Source of the DNA: Clostridia bacterium
Lineage (GTDB): Bacteria; Bacillota; TC1; UBA5767
Direction: 5' to 3'
DNA: 64,000 nt
NCBI GenBank assembly: GCA_016887505.1
Contig: CP069393.1
Location: 1,536,001 to 1,600,000, forward strand
Shown: positions 44,283 to 52,411 of the stretch, piece after piece
Layout of the letters: each line of letters opens with the position of its first letter
Numbering within the stretch: position 1 is the stretch's first letter
Made by a program: the position numbers and the translations under genes
The notes under the pieces: model-generated
Database searches by the model: none
Told to the model about the DNA's origin: nothing
Seen by the model: the letters and a program-made list of their open reading frames with translations, nothing else

Positions 44283-44470
44283 CGGTGTAGTATTGGTTCA
44301 GGTATTGGATAGGGCTGAGATAGCCCAGTCTTTTCTGGGCTCTTGGACGGTTGCAGAAGACCTCAAAATATTCGAATATTGTCCTTCTGGCTTCCTCTCC
44401 AGTCTCCTAAACGCCAATGAACTATCTCTTTCTTGAGGTTTTCACTTCAGGAATGTCACCTGGTTTCCCA
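44283..44470 (-). pseudogene. IS3-family OrfB C-terminal fragment
   Basis: The minus strand reads LKKEIVHWR, then in another frame EEARRTIFEYFEVFCNRPRA and QKRLGYLSPIQYLNQYYT, the typical end of an IS3 OrfB (IS150-like). It differs in sequence from the IS3 at the left edge of the window. It is broken by a frameshift near 44405. Confidence 0.8.
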
Positions 44471-44531
44471 ACTCGTGAAAAGCCGGTAATTTTATTAACT
44501 ACATCTTTGGCTGTGTACTATCTACCATCAA

Positions 44532-46043
44532 TCAGATCTTTAGCCCCGCTAAAAACACCAATTTCAGTTCCCCCTCACTATCAACCTCAATATGGCTTAG
44601 CGTCTTAAGCATCAGCTCATATGGCACGTCATCAATGCAACCCGTTGTAGCTAGTAGGCTCATCAATTCCTTAATCCTATATGAAGCTAAAATATCTTCA
44701 CCGTCAATCAGTCCCTCCCATTTCGCCATATACTGGTCCCTTTTAACAACTAAATGGTTCCAGGACCTAATAAATTTCTCTGCAGGCTTTTCTATATCAA
44801 TCCGAATATCAGTACAGAGCATTTGCCTTGGCTCTAGTTTCTTACGACGACGTAGATTTGATGGAGTCGGGTTTCTTCCTTTGGGCGCATTGGGTGTATA
44901 CATCTTCCCTGTTATCGGAGAGCCTTTCCTTCCAAAGAATGTTTTACATCTCCAGTATTCTTTCGGCTTCTCTCCTTTCTTCTTAGAAGACAAGTGAATA
45001 TAAGTGTGTCCACATTGAGCACAAATTATTTTCCCGCTAAATGGATGTTCCAATGAGTGCCAGTGATAATTATCCGTAAAGTGTTCTAAAGAAAAATGCT
45101 TCTGCCGTAATAATTCTAGTTGCACAATTTCCCAGGTCTTTCGATCTATGATTGCCGGATGAGTGTTTTCTAAATACTTTTGGGGTAGCTCTCCTTTGTT
45201 TTTAGCACGTCTTTTGGTCAAATAGTCAACATTGTAAGTCTTTTGAAACTGTGTATCCCCTTTAATTTTTTCATTCGTTAAGACCTTCATAATATGACTG
45301 GCATGCCATGCTTTGCCACCATGAGTCATAGGCACCTTTTCATTTGTTAACCTATTCGCAATCTGATAGGTGCCATACCCACCCAAAAAATCCGAGTAAA
45401 TTCTTCTCACAGTTTTCGCTTGCATTTCATTGATAACTAACTCACCTTCTGAATCCTTATCATAACCTAAGAACTTACCACTCGGTATGCTCTTTATATT
45501 GCCTGCTTCATACTTTCTTCGAATACCCCATTTCACATTCTCGGACTGCTCCAAACTCTCCTGTTGAGCGGTGGCTGCGATCAGCGTCAGTAGAAATTCT
45601 CCTTCGCTTCTCATGGTGTGGAGGTCTTCCTTCTCGAAATAAAGATCTATACCTAGTTCTTTCAGTTCCCTTATTATGTTCAGACAATCTAGCGTGTTCC
45701 TTCCAAATCGCGATAAGCTTTTTGTTATAATCATATCCATTTGGCCAGTTCTGGCATCGTCCATCAACCTATTGAGTGCTTCACGCTTTTTAAGCGCTGT
45801 ACCGGATATGCCTTCATCAGCATAGATGCCTGCATAGGTGTATTCTGGGTTTTCCCTAATGGACCTCTCATAATACTGGATTTGAGCATTATAGCTTGTC
45901 CTTTGTTCTTCGCTTCCAGAGGATACACGACAATATGCGGCCACTCTCGTCAACTTCTTATTCTTTTCTTCTTGATCCGTCATGCTTTGAAGCGGGTATA
46001 AGATAGAAATCTTTTTCGGTCCTGTCTTTCGCACGTTTTTCAT
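44532..46043 (-). CDS. Large serine recombinase 4
   Basis: 503 residues. Resolvase catalytic domain: AAYCRVSSGSEEQRTSYNAQ with the nucleophilic Ser, TKSLSRFGRNTLDCLNIIRE with the RxxR/N motif, and the long helix EQSENVKWGIRRKYEAG. The recombinase domain (KVLTNEKIKGDTQFQKTYNV) and a zinc ribbon (CAQCGHTYIHL...YWRCKTFF) follow. Unlike the other three, the region after the zinc ribbon has a basic insert (KGRNPTPSNLRRRKKLEP). It starts at ATG 46043 with GGAGGTG 5 bases upstream, inside the 3' end of recombinase 3 (86-base overlap). It is last in the recombinase operon. Confidence 0.92.
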   Translation of the reverse strand: MKNVRKTGPKKISILYPLQSMTDQEEKNKKLTRVAAYCRVSSGSEEQRTSYNAQIQYYERSIRENPEYTYAGIYADEGISGTALKKREALNRLMDDARTGQMDMIITKSLSRFGRNTLDCLNIIRELKELGIDLYFEKEDLHTMRSEGEFLLTLIAATAQQESLEQSENVKWGIRRKYEAGNIKSIPSGKFLGYDKDSEGELVINEMQAKTVRRIYSDFLGGYGTYQIANRLTNEKVPMTHGGKAWHASHIMKVLTNEKIKGDTQFQKTYNVDYLTKRRAKNKGELPQKYLENTHPAIIDRKTWEIVQLELLRQKHFSLEHFTDNYHWHSLEHPFSGKIICAQCGHTYIHLSSKKKGEKPKEYWRCKTFFGRKGSPITGKMYTPNAPKGRNPTPSNLRRRKKLEPRQMLCTDIRIDIEKPAEKFIRSWNHLVVKRDQYMAKWEGLIDGEDILASYRIKELMSLLATTGCIDDVPYELMLKTLSHIEVDSEGELKLVFLAGLKI

Positions 46044-47172
46044 TATTCACCTCCATTAGCACCATTACTTCCAATAAAGAACCACTGCCTACCAGTTTCT
46101 TAAGAATACTCTCAGATATACGCGCGCCTTTGCATACATCTTTTCCTCTTTGCATATATGTTAAGCATATCCAACTCACCCACTTTCGCTGATGGACAAC
46201 TCTGATGAGAGATGCTCCGCAATAAGGACATCTTATCTTGCTTGTGAATGGGTATGGTTTGCATTTCCTACTAATCCTGATTTGCTTTGCCTTCTGCCAA
46301 TCCACTCGACTTATTATGGCTGGATGTGAGTCTTTGATATAGTATTGTGGTCTTCCTCCACGATTCAATATACTTTTTCCAAGTTCATTTGCGTAGGTTT
46401 TCTGCAGAAGTGTATCACCAACGTATTTTTCGTTAGAAATAATCCTAAGGATTCGATGAGAGGCCCAGGGCTTAGGGCTAAAAGTTGTAACTGCCTCTGC
46501 ATTAAATATTTTGGCAATTTGATAACCTGGAACGCCCATTATGAATAAACTGTATATTCTCCTCACAATACACGCCTGTTCTTCATCGATTATCATATCT
46601 CCCTTATCATCACGAACATAGCCAAGCAATCGGCTTGTATCCACCTTGTATTGCCCATTTTCAAATCTTCTTTTAACTCCCCATCTAATATTTTCACAGA
46701 CTGACTTTCTTTCTTCCTCCGCTATGGCTCCAAGCACAGTGAGCATCAATTCCCCTTCAGCTCGTAGGGTATTGATATTCTGCTCTTCAAATATTATCCC
46801 AACGCTCTTTTCTCTCAATTCTCTTACGATCCTTAGAAGTGTGAGCGTATTGCGAGCAAACCTTGAAATGGATTTGGTGACTATAAGATCAATTTCATTC
46901 TTCCTTGCTTTCTCAAGCATCTCTTGCAGACCGGGTCGATGAACTTTATTTCCTGATATTCCTTTGTCACTAAAAATTCCGCAGAATTCATACTCAGGAT
47001 TTCTTTGTAGTTTATCGCTATAATAATCAGTCTGGTTCTTAAGAGAGCTCAACTGTTCCTTATTCTCTGTTGAAACCCGAACATAAGCACAAACCCTTAT
47101 TTTTTCTAGGGGAACAATCGAGTTCATTTTCTCTCTAATACTTATTATTTTTTTGTCGTTTGAATCCCGCAC
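45958..47172 (-). CDS. Large serine recombinase 3
   Basis: 404 residues from GTG 47172, which I chose because AAAGGAG lies 8 bases upstream and it starts 5 bases after the recombinase 2 stop. The frame extends to 47277 without a better site. The catalytic domain is intact: CAYVRVSTENKEQLSSLKNQ, TKSISRFARNTLTLL, EEQNINTLRAEGELMLTVLG. The recombinase domain has RIISNEKYVGDTLLQKTYA and the zinc ribbon CPYCGASLIRV...WICLTYMQRGKDVC. It lacks a long coiled coil after the zinc ribbon. Confidence 0.9.
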   Translation of the reverse strand: MRDSNDKKIISIREKMNSIVPLEKIRVCAYVRVSTENKEQLSSLKNQTDYYSDKLQRNPEYEFCGIFSDKGISGNKVHRPGLQEMLEKARKNEIDLIVTKSISRFARNTLTLLRIVRELREKSVGIIFEEQNINTLRAEGELMLTVLGAIAEEERKSVCENIRWGVKRRFENGQYKVDTSRLLGYVRDDKGDMIIDEEQACIVRRIYSLFIMGVPGYQIAKIFNAEAVTTFSPKPWASHRILRIISNEKYVGDTLLQKTYANELGKSILNRGGRPQYYIKDSHPAIISRVDWQKAKQIRISRKCKPYPFTSKIRCPYCGASLIRVVHQRKWVSWICLTYMQRGKDVCKGARISESILKKLVGSGSLLEVMVLMEVNNEKRAKDRTEKDFYLIPASKHDGSRRKE

Positions 47173-47177
47173 ACCAT

Positions 47178-48764
47178 CTACTCCTTTATCTGCCAGGGTG
47201 CCATCGTCCCACCCCGAAAATGAAAAATCAATTCTTCCATTCCATTCACAACAACTGTAGTCACAAGCGCTGACCATAAGGTTTCGTCGAACTCGCTTAT
47301 CAGATGCTCCATTCTTCTTAATTCCCGAATAAAGACTGTCATCTGGTTCCTTTTCGCTTTTTTCTTAATAATTTCCTCATTTAAAGTATGAATATTTTCC
47401 TGCAGCTCATTGTACTTTGAGGCCAACGAGTTGTATTTCTGGCTATATTCTTCTTGGTCCAAAGCCAACCTAGCATTTTGCCCTATGAGCTTTTCAAGAA
47501 CCAAGCCTATAGCATCAGCCTCTTCCTGAATCCCCCTAACCTCATTCTCTTCCTTCGTATAGTCAGTAATCGTATTCATCACTTCATCACAAGTCTTAAG
47601 TATTTCTTCTTTACTTTCAATCAAACTGTTCAAGGCTCCCACAAAAGCTTTTTTAAGATCCTCTTCTTTCAAATGCGGTGTATGGCAATACGTCTTTTTT
47701 CTGAATTTATTGTTGCACTGCCATATGGTGGTCGCATACTTAGTATTGGAATGCCATACTTTTCTACCGAAGAAACCACCACAAGCTCCACAGGTTACTC
47801 TGCTTGCAAAACAGTTGATGGAACTGGTAGTTTTGCCTGATGCCTTTCTCCTTTTGAACTCTTCTTGAACTAGTTCATAGGTTTCTGGATCAACAATCGC
47901 TTGATGGCTATTCTCTACATAGTATTTGGGAAGCTCGCCCTCGTTTATTTTTTTCTTCTTGGTAAGAAAATCTGTTGTGAATGTCTTTTGGAGAATAGCA
48001 TCTCCCTTGTATTTTTCATTCATTAAGATACTTTTCACTGTACTTGATGACCATTTCTCCTTACCTCCAGGTGTCCGTATTCTCTCCTTTGTTAATACCC
48101 TCGCAATATTTGAAGGTGTTTTACCTTCAAGAAAAAGTCTGTAAATTCTTCGAATAACAACAGCTTCCTTTTCCACAACCTGCGGGATATTATCCTTTCC
48201 TTTTTCATAACCAAGAAATCTACCATATGGCAAACTGACCTTTCCATCGGCAAACCTTTTCCTCTGTCCCCATTTCACATTGGAACTTATATTTTGCGAT
48301 TCTTCTTGAGCAAGGCTGGACATTATAGTTAACATTAGCTCGCCTTTGCTATCTAACGAATATATGTTTTCCTTCTCGAAAAACACTTCAACATTTTTCT
48401 CCTTCAAACGCCTAATTGTCGTTAGTGAATCAACTGTATTCCTTGCAAATCTAGAGACTGATTTAGTAATTATTAGGTCAATTTTTCCACCTATAGCATC
48501 CTTAATCATTCGATTGAAACCATCTCTTTTTTTGGTACTTGTAGCTGATATCCCTTCATCTGTATATATCTCAACAAATTTCCAATCGGGCTTTGAATGA
48601 ATATGTTTTACATAGTAGTCTCGCTGCGCTTTGAAACTTGAAAGTTGTTCATCGTTATCAGTTGAGACCCTCGCATAGGCAGCTACTCTTTTCATTGCAC
48701 TCTGATTTTCAGTAACCATCTTAATACGTTCTTGTTTTGCAGGTATAATCTTAACTGTTTGCAC
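47178..48764 (-). CDS. Large serine recombinase 2 (with C-terminal coiled coil)
   Basis: 528 residues, the longest of the four. Catalytic motifs AAYARVSTDNDEQLSSFKAQ and TKSVSRFARNTVDSLTTIRR are intact. Then come the recombinase domain (SILMNEKYKGDAILQKTFTT) and a zinc ribbon (CGACGGFFGRK...WQCNNKFRKKTYC). A coiled coil of about 70 residues follows (LALDQEEYSQKYNSLASKYN), as in phage serine integrases where it controls direction of recombination. It starts at GTG 48764 with AAGGAGG 6 bases upstream; the stop TAG of recombinase 1 and this GTG overlap as TAGTG. It is the best candidate for the main integrase. Confidence 0.93.
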   Translation of the reverse strand: MQTVKIIPAKQERIKMVTENQSAMKRVAAYARVSTDNDEQLSSFKAQRDYYVKHIHSKPDWKFVEIYTDEGISATSTKKRDGFNRMIKDAIGGKIDLIITKSVSRFARNTVDSLTTIRRLKEKNVEVFFEKENIYSLDSKGELMLTIMSSLAQEESQNISSNVKWGQRKRFADGKVSLPYGRFLGYEKGKDNIPQVVEKEAVVIRRIYRLFLEGKTPSNIARVLTKERIRTPGGKEKWSSSTVKSILMNEKYKGDAILQKTFTTDFLTKKKKINEGELPKYYVENSHQAIVDPETYELVQEEFKRRKASGKTTSSINCFASRVTCGACGGFFGRKVWHSNTKYATTIWQCNNKFRKKTYCHTPHLKEEDLKKAFVGALNSLIESKEEILKTCDEVMNTITDYTKEENEVRGIQEEADAIGLVLEKLIGQNARLALDQEEYSQKYNSLASKYNELQENIHTLNEEIIKKKAKRNQMTVFIRELRRMEHLISEFDETLWSALVTTVVVNGMEELIFHFRGGTMAPWQIKE

Positions 48765-50065
48765 TAAATACCTCCTTCCCCTTGTATTCGTCCTCTTTGC
48801 CTAGCTCGTTCCCTATCTTCTTCATTCCAGCTTTCACTTCTGGTCTTGTTCTGCCACTCTTTAATTACAGAATGGCCATCCATGAAAATGAACTCTAATT
48901 TACTAGGTTCAAGAACGCGAATCTCTTTTATTGAGTTTAAAAAATATTCCCCATCGAAGGGGGTGGCGCCTAACACCTCAACTGCTAGCTCTTTAAGGAT
49001 TTTCTCGGGTATCTGCTTTACCTGACATGCTTTCTTTCCGAACTCAAGGTAGGTTGAGCAATTCCAATAGACTCGTCCATGGCTAGTTTTCCGTTTATAC
49101 TTTTTCCCACAATTGCCGCATACTATCATGCTTGTAAATGGATATCGTCCTTGTTTAGTATTGCCTTGGAACCTCTCCTTACGCTTACTCATAATCTCTT
49201 GGGCTTTCTGGTAGGTCACTCCATCAATGATTTGAGGATGAGTGCCTTCAGCAAAGTACTGTGGCAGCTCACCTTTATTTGGTTTGAGTTTCTTGGTTAG
49301 ATGATCGGATACGAACTTCTTCTGAAGCAGTGAATTGCCTGTGTATTTCTCATTCTTAAGAATCTCTGCTACACGTTCAGCATCCCAACGTCCGCCTCTT
49401 GGTCTGGCTACACGCATTTCTCTAAGCTTCTTGGCTATCCTTGTGCATCCCAATCCGTTTACGTACTCTGAAAATATTAGTCGAACGATACCAGCTTCCT
49501 CAGCATTAATCTCTACCGTTCCTTTTTCAATCTTGTATCCAAACATAAACCGAAGATTCACCAGCTCACCTTCAGCAAAGCGTTTCCTGATTCGCCACTT
49601 GACATTGTCACTGGCCGATCTACTTTCCTCTTGAGCAAAAGAAGCGAGGATAGTAAGCATCAGCTCACCATCCCCGCTCATTGAATGAATATTTTCTTTT
49701 TCAAAAAAGACGTCTATACCCAAATCCTTTAACTCTCTTACCGCCTCAAGTAACATTAGTGTGTTCCTAGCAAACCTAGATATTGACTTGGTGATTATTA
49801 AGTCAATTTTACCTGCTCTGGAATCGCTCAGAAGCTTTTGAAATTCCGTTCTTCTGTTCTCCGTCCCGGTTATCGCTTCATCTACATATGCGCCTACGTA
49901 ATCCCACCCAGTATGACTCTGTATCATTTCACTGTAGTAGCTAACCTGAGCCGACAGGGAATGAAGGCTAGCATCCTTCTTACTGGATACTCTAGCGTAA
50001 GCTGCTACTCTTTTTCTTATTGAAATTCTTGTTAAAACAGACTCAATCTTTCTGACTTTTCGCAA
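48764..50065 (-). CDS. Large serine recombinase 1
   Basis: 433 residues from TTG 50065, chosen because GGAGGTG lies 6 bases upstream; an ATG at 50080 is in frame but has no site. Catalytic domain intact (AAYARVSSKKDASLHSLSAQ; TKSISRFARNTLMLLEAVRE; EKENIHSMSGDGELMLTILA). The recombinase domain has EILKNEKYTGNSLLQKKFVS and the zinc ribbon CGNCGKKYKRK...YWNCSTYLEFGKKAC. The C-terminus is short, without a coiled coil. It is first of the four recombinases and follows the SHOCT gene by about 65 bp. Confidence 0.9.
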   Translation of the reverse strand: MRKVRKIESVLTRISIRKRVAAYARVSSKKDASLHSLSAQVSYYSEMIQSHTGWDYVGAYVDEAITGTENRRTEFQKLLSDSRAGKIDLIITKSISRFARNTLMLLEAVRELKDLGIDVFFEKENIHSMSGDGELMLTILASFAQEESRSASDNVKWRIRKRFAEGELVNLRFMFGYKIEKGTVEINAEEAGIVRLIFSEYVNGLGCTRIAKKLREMRVARPRGGRWDAERVAEILKNEKYTGNSLLQKKFVSDHLTKKLKPNKGELPQYFAEGTHPQIIDGVTYQKAQEIMSKRKERFQGNTKQGRYPFTSMIVCGNCGKKYKRKTSHGRVYWNCSTYLEFGKKACQVKQIPEKILKELAVEVLGATPFDGEYFLNSIKEIRVLEPSKLEFIFMDGHSVIKEWQNKTRSESWNEEDRERARQRGRIQGEGGI

Positions 50066-50129
50066 GCTTAGCACCTCCATTTGTCACATGTTAACTCTGA
50101 TTTTGATACATAGCAAGTGATGTTGGCCA

Positions 50130-50285
50130 CTATAAACTGCCAATTATTGGTTTGTATTTCTTCACAAGCTTGGCCCTAATTTTTGCGAAATCCTTCTTAT
50201 CAATCAGACCTTTTTCGAGCATTGACTTGGTAATGTATAGGGTAACCTGGTAATTTTTCTCGCGCTCAAATTGTTCCGTTGTCAT
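50130..50285 (-). CDS. Small SHOCT-domain protein (51 residues)
   Basis: MTTEQFEREKNYQVTLYITK followed by SMLEKGLIDKKDFAKIRAKL. The second half is the SHOCT helix-loop-helix pattern (short C-terminal domain). The ATG lies inside the end of the upstream HTH/zinc gene (20-base overlap). SHOCT proteins commonly accompany serine recombinases in clostridia, so a role in oligomerisation or recombinase control is possible but not shown. Confidence 0.8.
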   Translation of the reverse strand: MTTEQFEREKNYQVTLYITKSMLEKGLIDKKDFAKIRAKLVKKYKPIIGSL

Positions 50286-50703
50286 AGTTCTGTTTCATCC
50301 TCTCAAAGCGATTCTTGATAAAGCATGCATGACAGCAGAACTTGCGGTTCTTGTTGCCATAACTCTCAAATGGGATTCCACATTCCTTACATATCACGGT
50401 ATAGTATGCCTTCTTCTTGGATTCTTCAGGATGATCTTCCCACCAGGCCCGTCTGCAACCCTCTGAACAAAAACGCTTTGGCCTGCCTGTAAGTCCTGGC
50501 TCTAAAGGCTTCTTACAATTTACACATGTTTCTCCCTTCTTCTTCGCGCTTGGTTCCATGATCCTTGTAGGTTTTACGATTTTGTTTCGCTGACAATACG
50601 ATTTCACTGTATTCGCAGAGAGGGACAGTTCCCTTGCAATACTCGCGTAACTGTCCCCCTCCTCACGTCGTTCCCTTATTCTTCTAATTTGCGATTCTGT
50701 CAC
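50266..50703 (-). CDS. HTH and zinc-finger protein, recombinase-operon regulator
   Basis: 145 residues. An N-terminal helix-turn-helix of sigma-70 region 4 / transposase type (REEGDSYASIARELSLSANT then VKSYCQRN) is followed by two Cys-rich zinc sites: CVNCKKPLEPGL...RFCSEGCRRAWWEDH, a MYM/FCS-like finger, and CKECGIPFESYGNKNRKFCC. It starts at GTG 50703 with GGAGGTG 5 bases upstream. It heads the operon HTH/Zn - SHOCT - four recombinases, so it may be a directionality factor or regulator of them. This is inference from position. Confidence 0.78.
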   Translation of the reverse strand: MTESQIRRIRERREEGDSYASIARELSLSANTVKSYCQRNKIVKPTRIMEPSAKKKGETCVNCKKPLEPGLTGRPKRFCSEGCRRAWWEDHPEESKKKAYYTVICKECGIPFESYGNKNRKFCCHACFIKNRFERMKQNYDNGTI

Positions 50704-50741
50704 ATAATCACCTCCATCATTAGCCCCTATTGAAATACTTC

Positions 50742-51449
50742 TTAGTCATATTTCAGAATCGCATCAAAACCAGCAGCCTTAATTCTCCCCAGTAGTCTTT
50801 CCGCATTCTCTTTGTGTGCGAAAGCGCCAACCTGAACGCGGTAATATTTCTTCTGGTTCAGTACATCAGATTTAGGCTCGGATTTCCCCTTATCCAAAGT
50901 TGCTTTTACGGCTGCACGAAATGAATCCATGTTCTCCCCATGTTTTGGAAACCAATGCATGACATCCGCGTGGTTACTTGCAATCCCCTTCTTGTTACCC
51001 TCCGAATGGCAGATGATGTCTTTTTCAGTGAGTCCATATTCCTTGCAGAGAAATACACATAAGTCCACAGCGTTCTGCCAAGCCTTTCTAAAATACGGTT
51101 CTTGTTTTTTGATGTCATATCCCTTCATCTGGAAATTTCCTGTATACGTAAATCCTGATGGTTCACAGATCTCAAATCCAACGTGTGTATTGTTGGCTTC
51201 ACCGCCAGCATGCCAACCCCTATGATCCCATGGTAGGTACTGATAGATCTCTTTATCATCTAGGAAAGCATGCACACAAACCTGTCTGTTTGTTTCTTTT
51301 GCTTTGTATGATTTGTTCCAACGGCTAAACCAATCTCCTGCCATAACACCCGGCACTGCTGTTGAGTGCACCATTATTCCTTTCGGTATGATTTTTCTAC
51401 CTGCTTTGAAACAATCGTTTCTGGTCATATACTTCTTAATGAGATTCAT
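50742..51449 (-). CDS. Phage endolysin: N-acetylmuramoyl-L-alanine amidase with SPOR domain
   Basis: 235 residues. Amidase_2 fold with zinc ligand motifs GIMVHSTAVPG and IICHSEGNKKGIASNHADVM, plus GWHAGG. The C-terminal 45 residues are a SPOR-like wall-binding domain (YRVQVGAFAHKENAERLLGR). It cuts the amide bond between MurNAc and L-alanine to lyse the host. Its ATG overlaps the holin stop (TAATG), so the lysis pair is coupled. Confidence 0.94.
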   Translation of the reverse strand: MNLIKKYMTRNDCFKAGRKIIPKGIMVHSTAVPGVMAGDWFSRWNKSYKAKETNRQVCVHAFLDDKEIYQYLPWDHRGWHAGGEANNTHVGFEICEPSGFTYTGNFQMKGYDIKKQEPYFRKAWQNAVDLCVFLCKEYGLTEKDIICHSEGNKKGIASNHADVMHWFPKHGENMDSFRAAVKATLDKGKSEPKSDVLNQKKYYRVQVGAFAHKENAERLLGRIKAAGFDAILKYD

Positions 51450-51865
51450 TACTTGTCCCCTTTCTTATTAAGCTGCTCCATGATTTCTAGTAACTTATTC
51501 GGTACGGGTAGTCCAATCCGTCCTGCATTCTCCAAGATGGAGATACCCTCATTGGATAAATAAAAGAAGATAATAGCAGTTCTTAACGCACTACCACTTC
51601 CAACAATTTCTGCATCAAGTAGATGAGCGATACCCACCAAAGCGAATATGATGACCTTCTTAAATATGCCCCTGAAACCGACCTCGCTTGAAAGCTTTCT
51701 ATCAACTATCGCCACCATAATTCCCGTAATGTAATCGACAACTACAAATGCTACTAGTGCATACAAAAATCCGTCCCATCCTCCCAAGAAATAGCCAAGA
51801 TATGCACCCAAGGTGCTAAAACCAAGTTGCCAAGCTGTAATAGAATACTTCATAAAATCCCTCAC
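51449..51865 (-). CDS. Phage holin (TcdE/UtxA, holin_4_1 type)
   Basis: 138 residues with several membrane spans (LGAYLGYFLGGWDGFLYALV, VVVDYITGIMVAI, VIIFALVGIAHLLDA, TAIIFFYLSNEGISILENAG), ending in a charged tail LLEIMEQLNKKGDK. This is the holin_4_1 pattern common in clostridial phages. It lies directly before the amidase and should open the membrane for it. Confidence 0.92.
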   Translation of the reverse strand: MRDFMKYSITAWQLGFSTLGAYLGYFLGGWDGFLYALVAFVVVDYITGIMVAIVDRKLSSEVGFRGIFKKVIIFALVGIAHLLDAEIVGSGSALRTAIIFFYLSNEGISILENAGRIGLPVPNKLLEIMEQLNKKGDK

Positions 51866-51975
51866 TTTCTAAAAAAGCGAAGCCCATACGGACTCCGCCA
51901 TAACAATATGTATTGCTTCGTTGTATACTGTAAACAGGATGCACAGCTCACACCAATATAAATAAGGAGATTTCT

Positions 51976-52161
51976 ATGAACAAGAAGTCAGCTGCCGAAA
52001 AAAGGCTTACAAGTGATATGACACTAATCATTACCCAATGTGCCTCCTGTGAAAATGATATTTTCATTGAGGGCAAACCCCGGTGCCTTGAATATGGCAA
52101 GCACCCTGACGAATACCTACTAAACAAAAAAGACTGCCCTGCCCGGATTAAACGTGACTAA
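51976..52161 (+). CDS. Small cysteine-containing protein on the opposite strand of the prophage
   Basis: 61 residues, MNKKSAAEKRLTSDMTLIIT then QCASCENDIFIEGKPRCLEY and KKDCPARIK. Four Cys (CxxC, then two single Cys) could bind a metal. TAAGGAG lies 8 bases before the ATG, so it is probably a true gene. It is the only plus-strand gene in the phage part, convergent with the next tail gene and sharing its end region by 4 bases. It may be a gene expressed from the prophage (moron). No function known to me. Confidence 0.65.
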   Translation: MNKKSAAEKRLTSDMTLIITQCASCENDIFIEGKPRCLEYGKHPDEYLLNKKDCPARIKRD

Positions 52162-52409
52162 GCATCTGCTTTTACGCCCGCTTGCAAGCCCTTTAAACCC
52201 GTGACTGTTTCTTCCAGTTCACGCACTCTTTGCTCAAGTGACTTCATATCCTGACTACCATTTTTCTCCTTCTCTATGAATTTCCCTTTTTCATAACTAA
52301 ATCGGTTTGGTTCTGTTGCTACAAAATCAGGAACATCAATGCAGTCCTTGATATCGGATAACCCTATGTAATAACCAATAATCTTACCCTCCTCAATCTT
52401 TGCCCGCAC
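52158..52409 (-). CDS. Small phage tail/fibre-associated protein with coiled-coil end
   Basis: 83 residues. First half beta-like (EGKIIGYYIGLSDIKDCIDV), second half a coiled coil (MKSLEQRVRELEETVTGLKG). It lies between the fibre gene and the holin, where XkdX-like small proteins usually stand. No firm family. Confidence 0.65.
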   Translation of the reverse strand: MRAKIEEGKIIGYYIGLSDIKDCIDVPDFVATEPNRFSYEKGKFIEKEKNGSQDMKSLEQRVRELEETVTGLKGLQAGVKADA

Positions 52410-52411
52410 TA

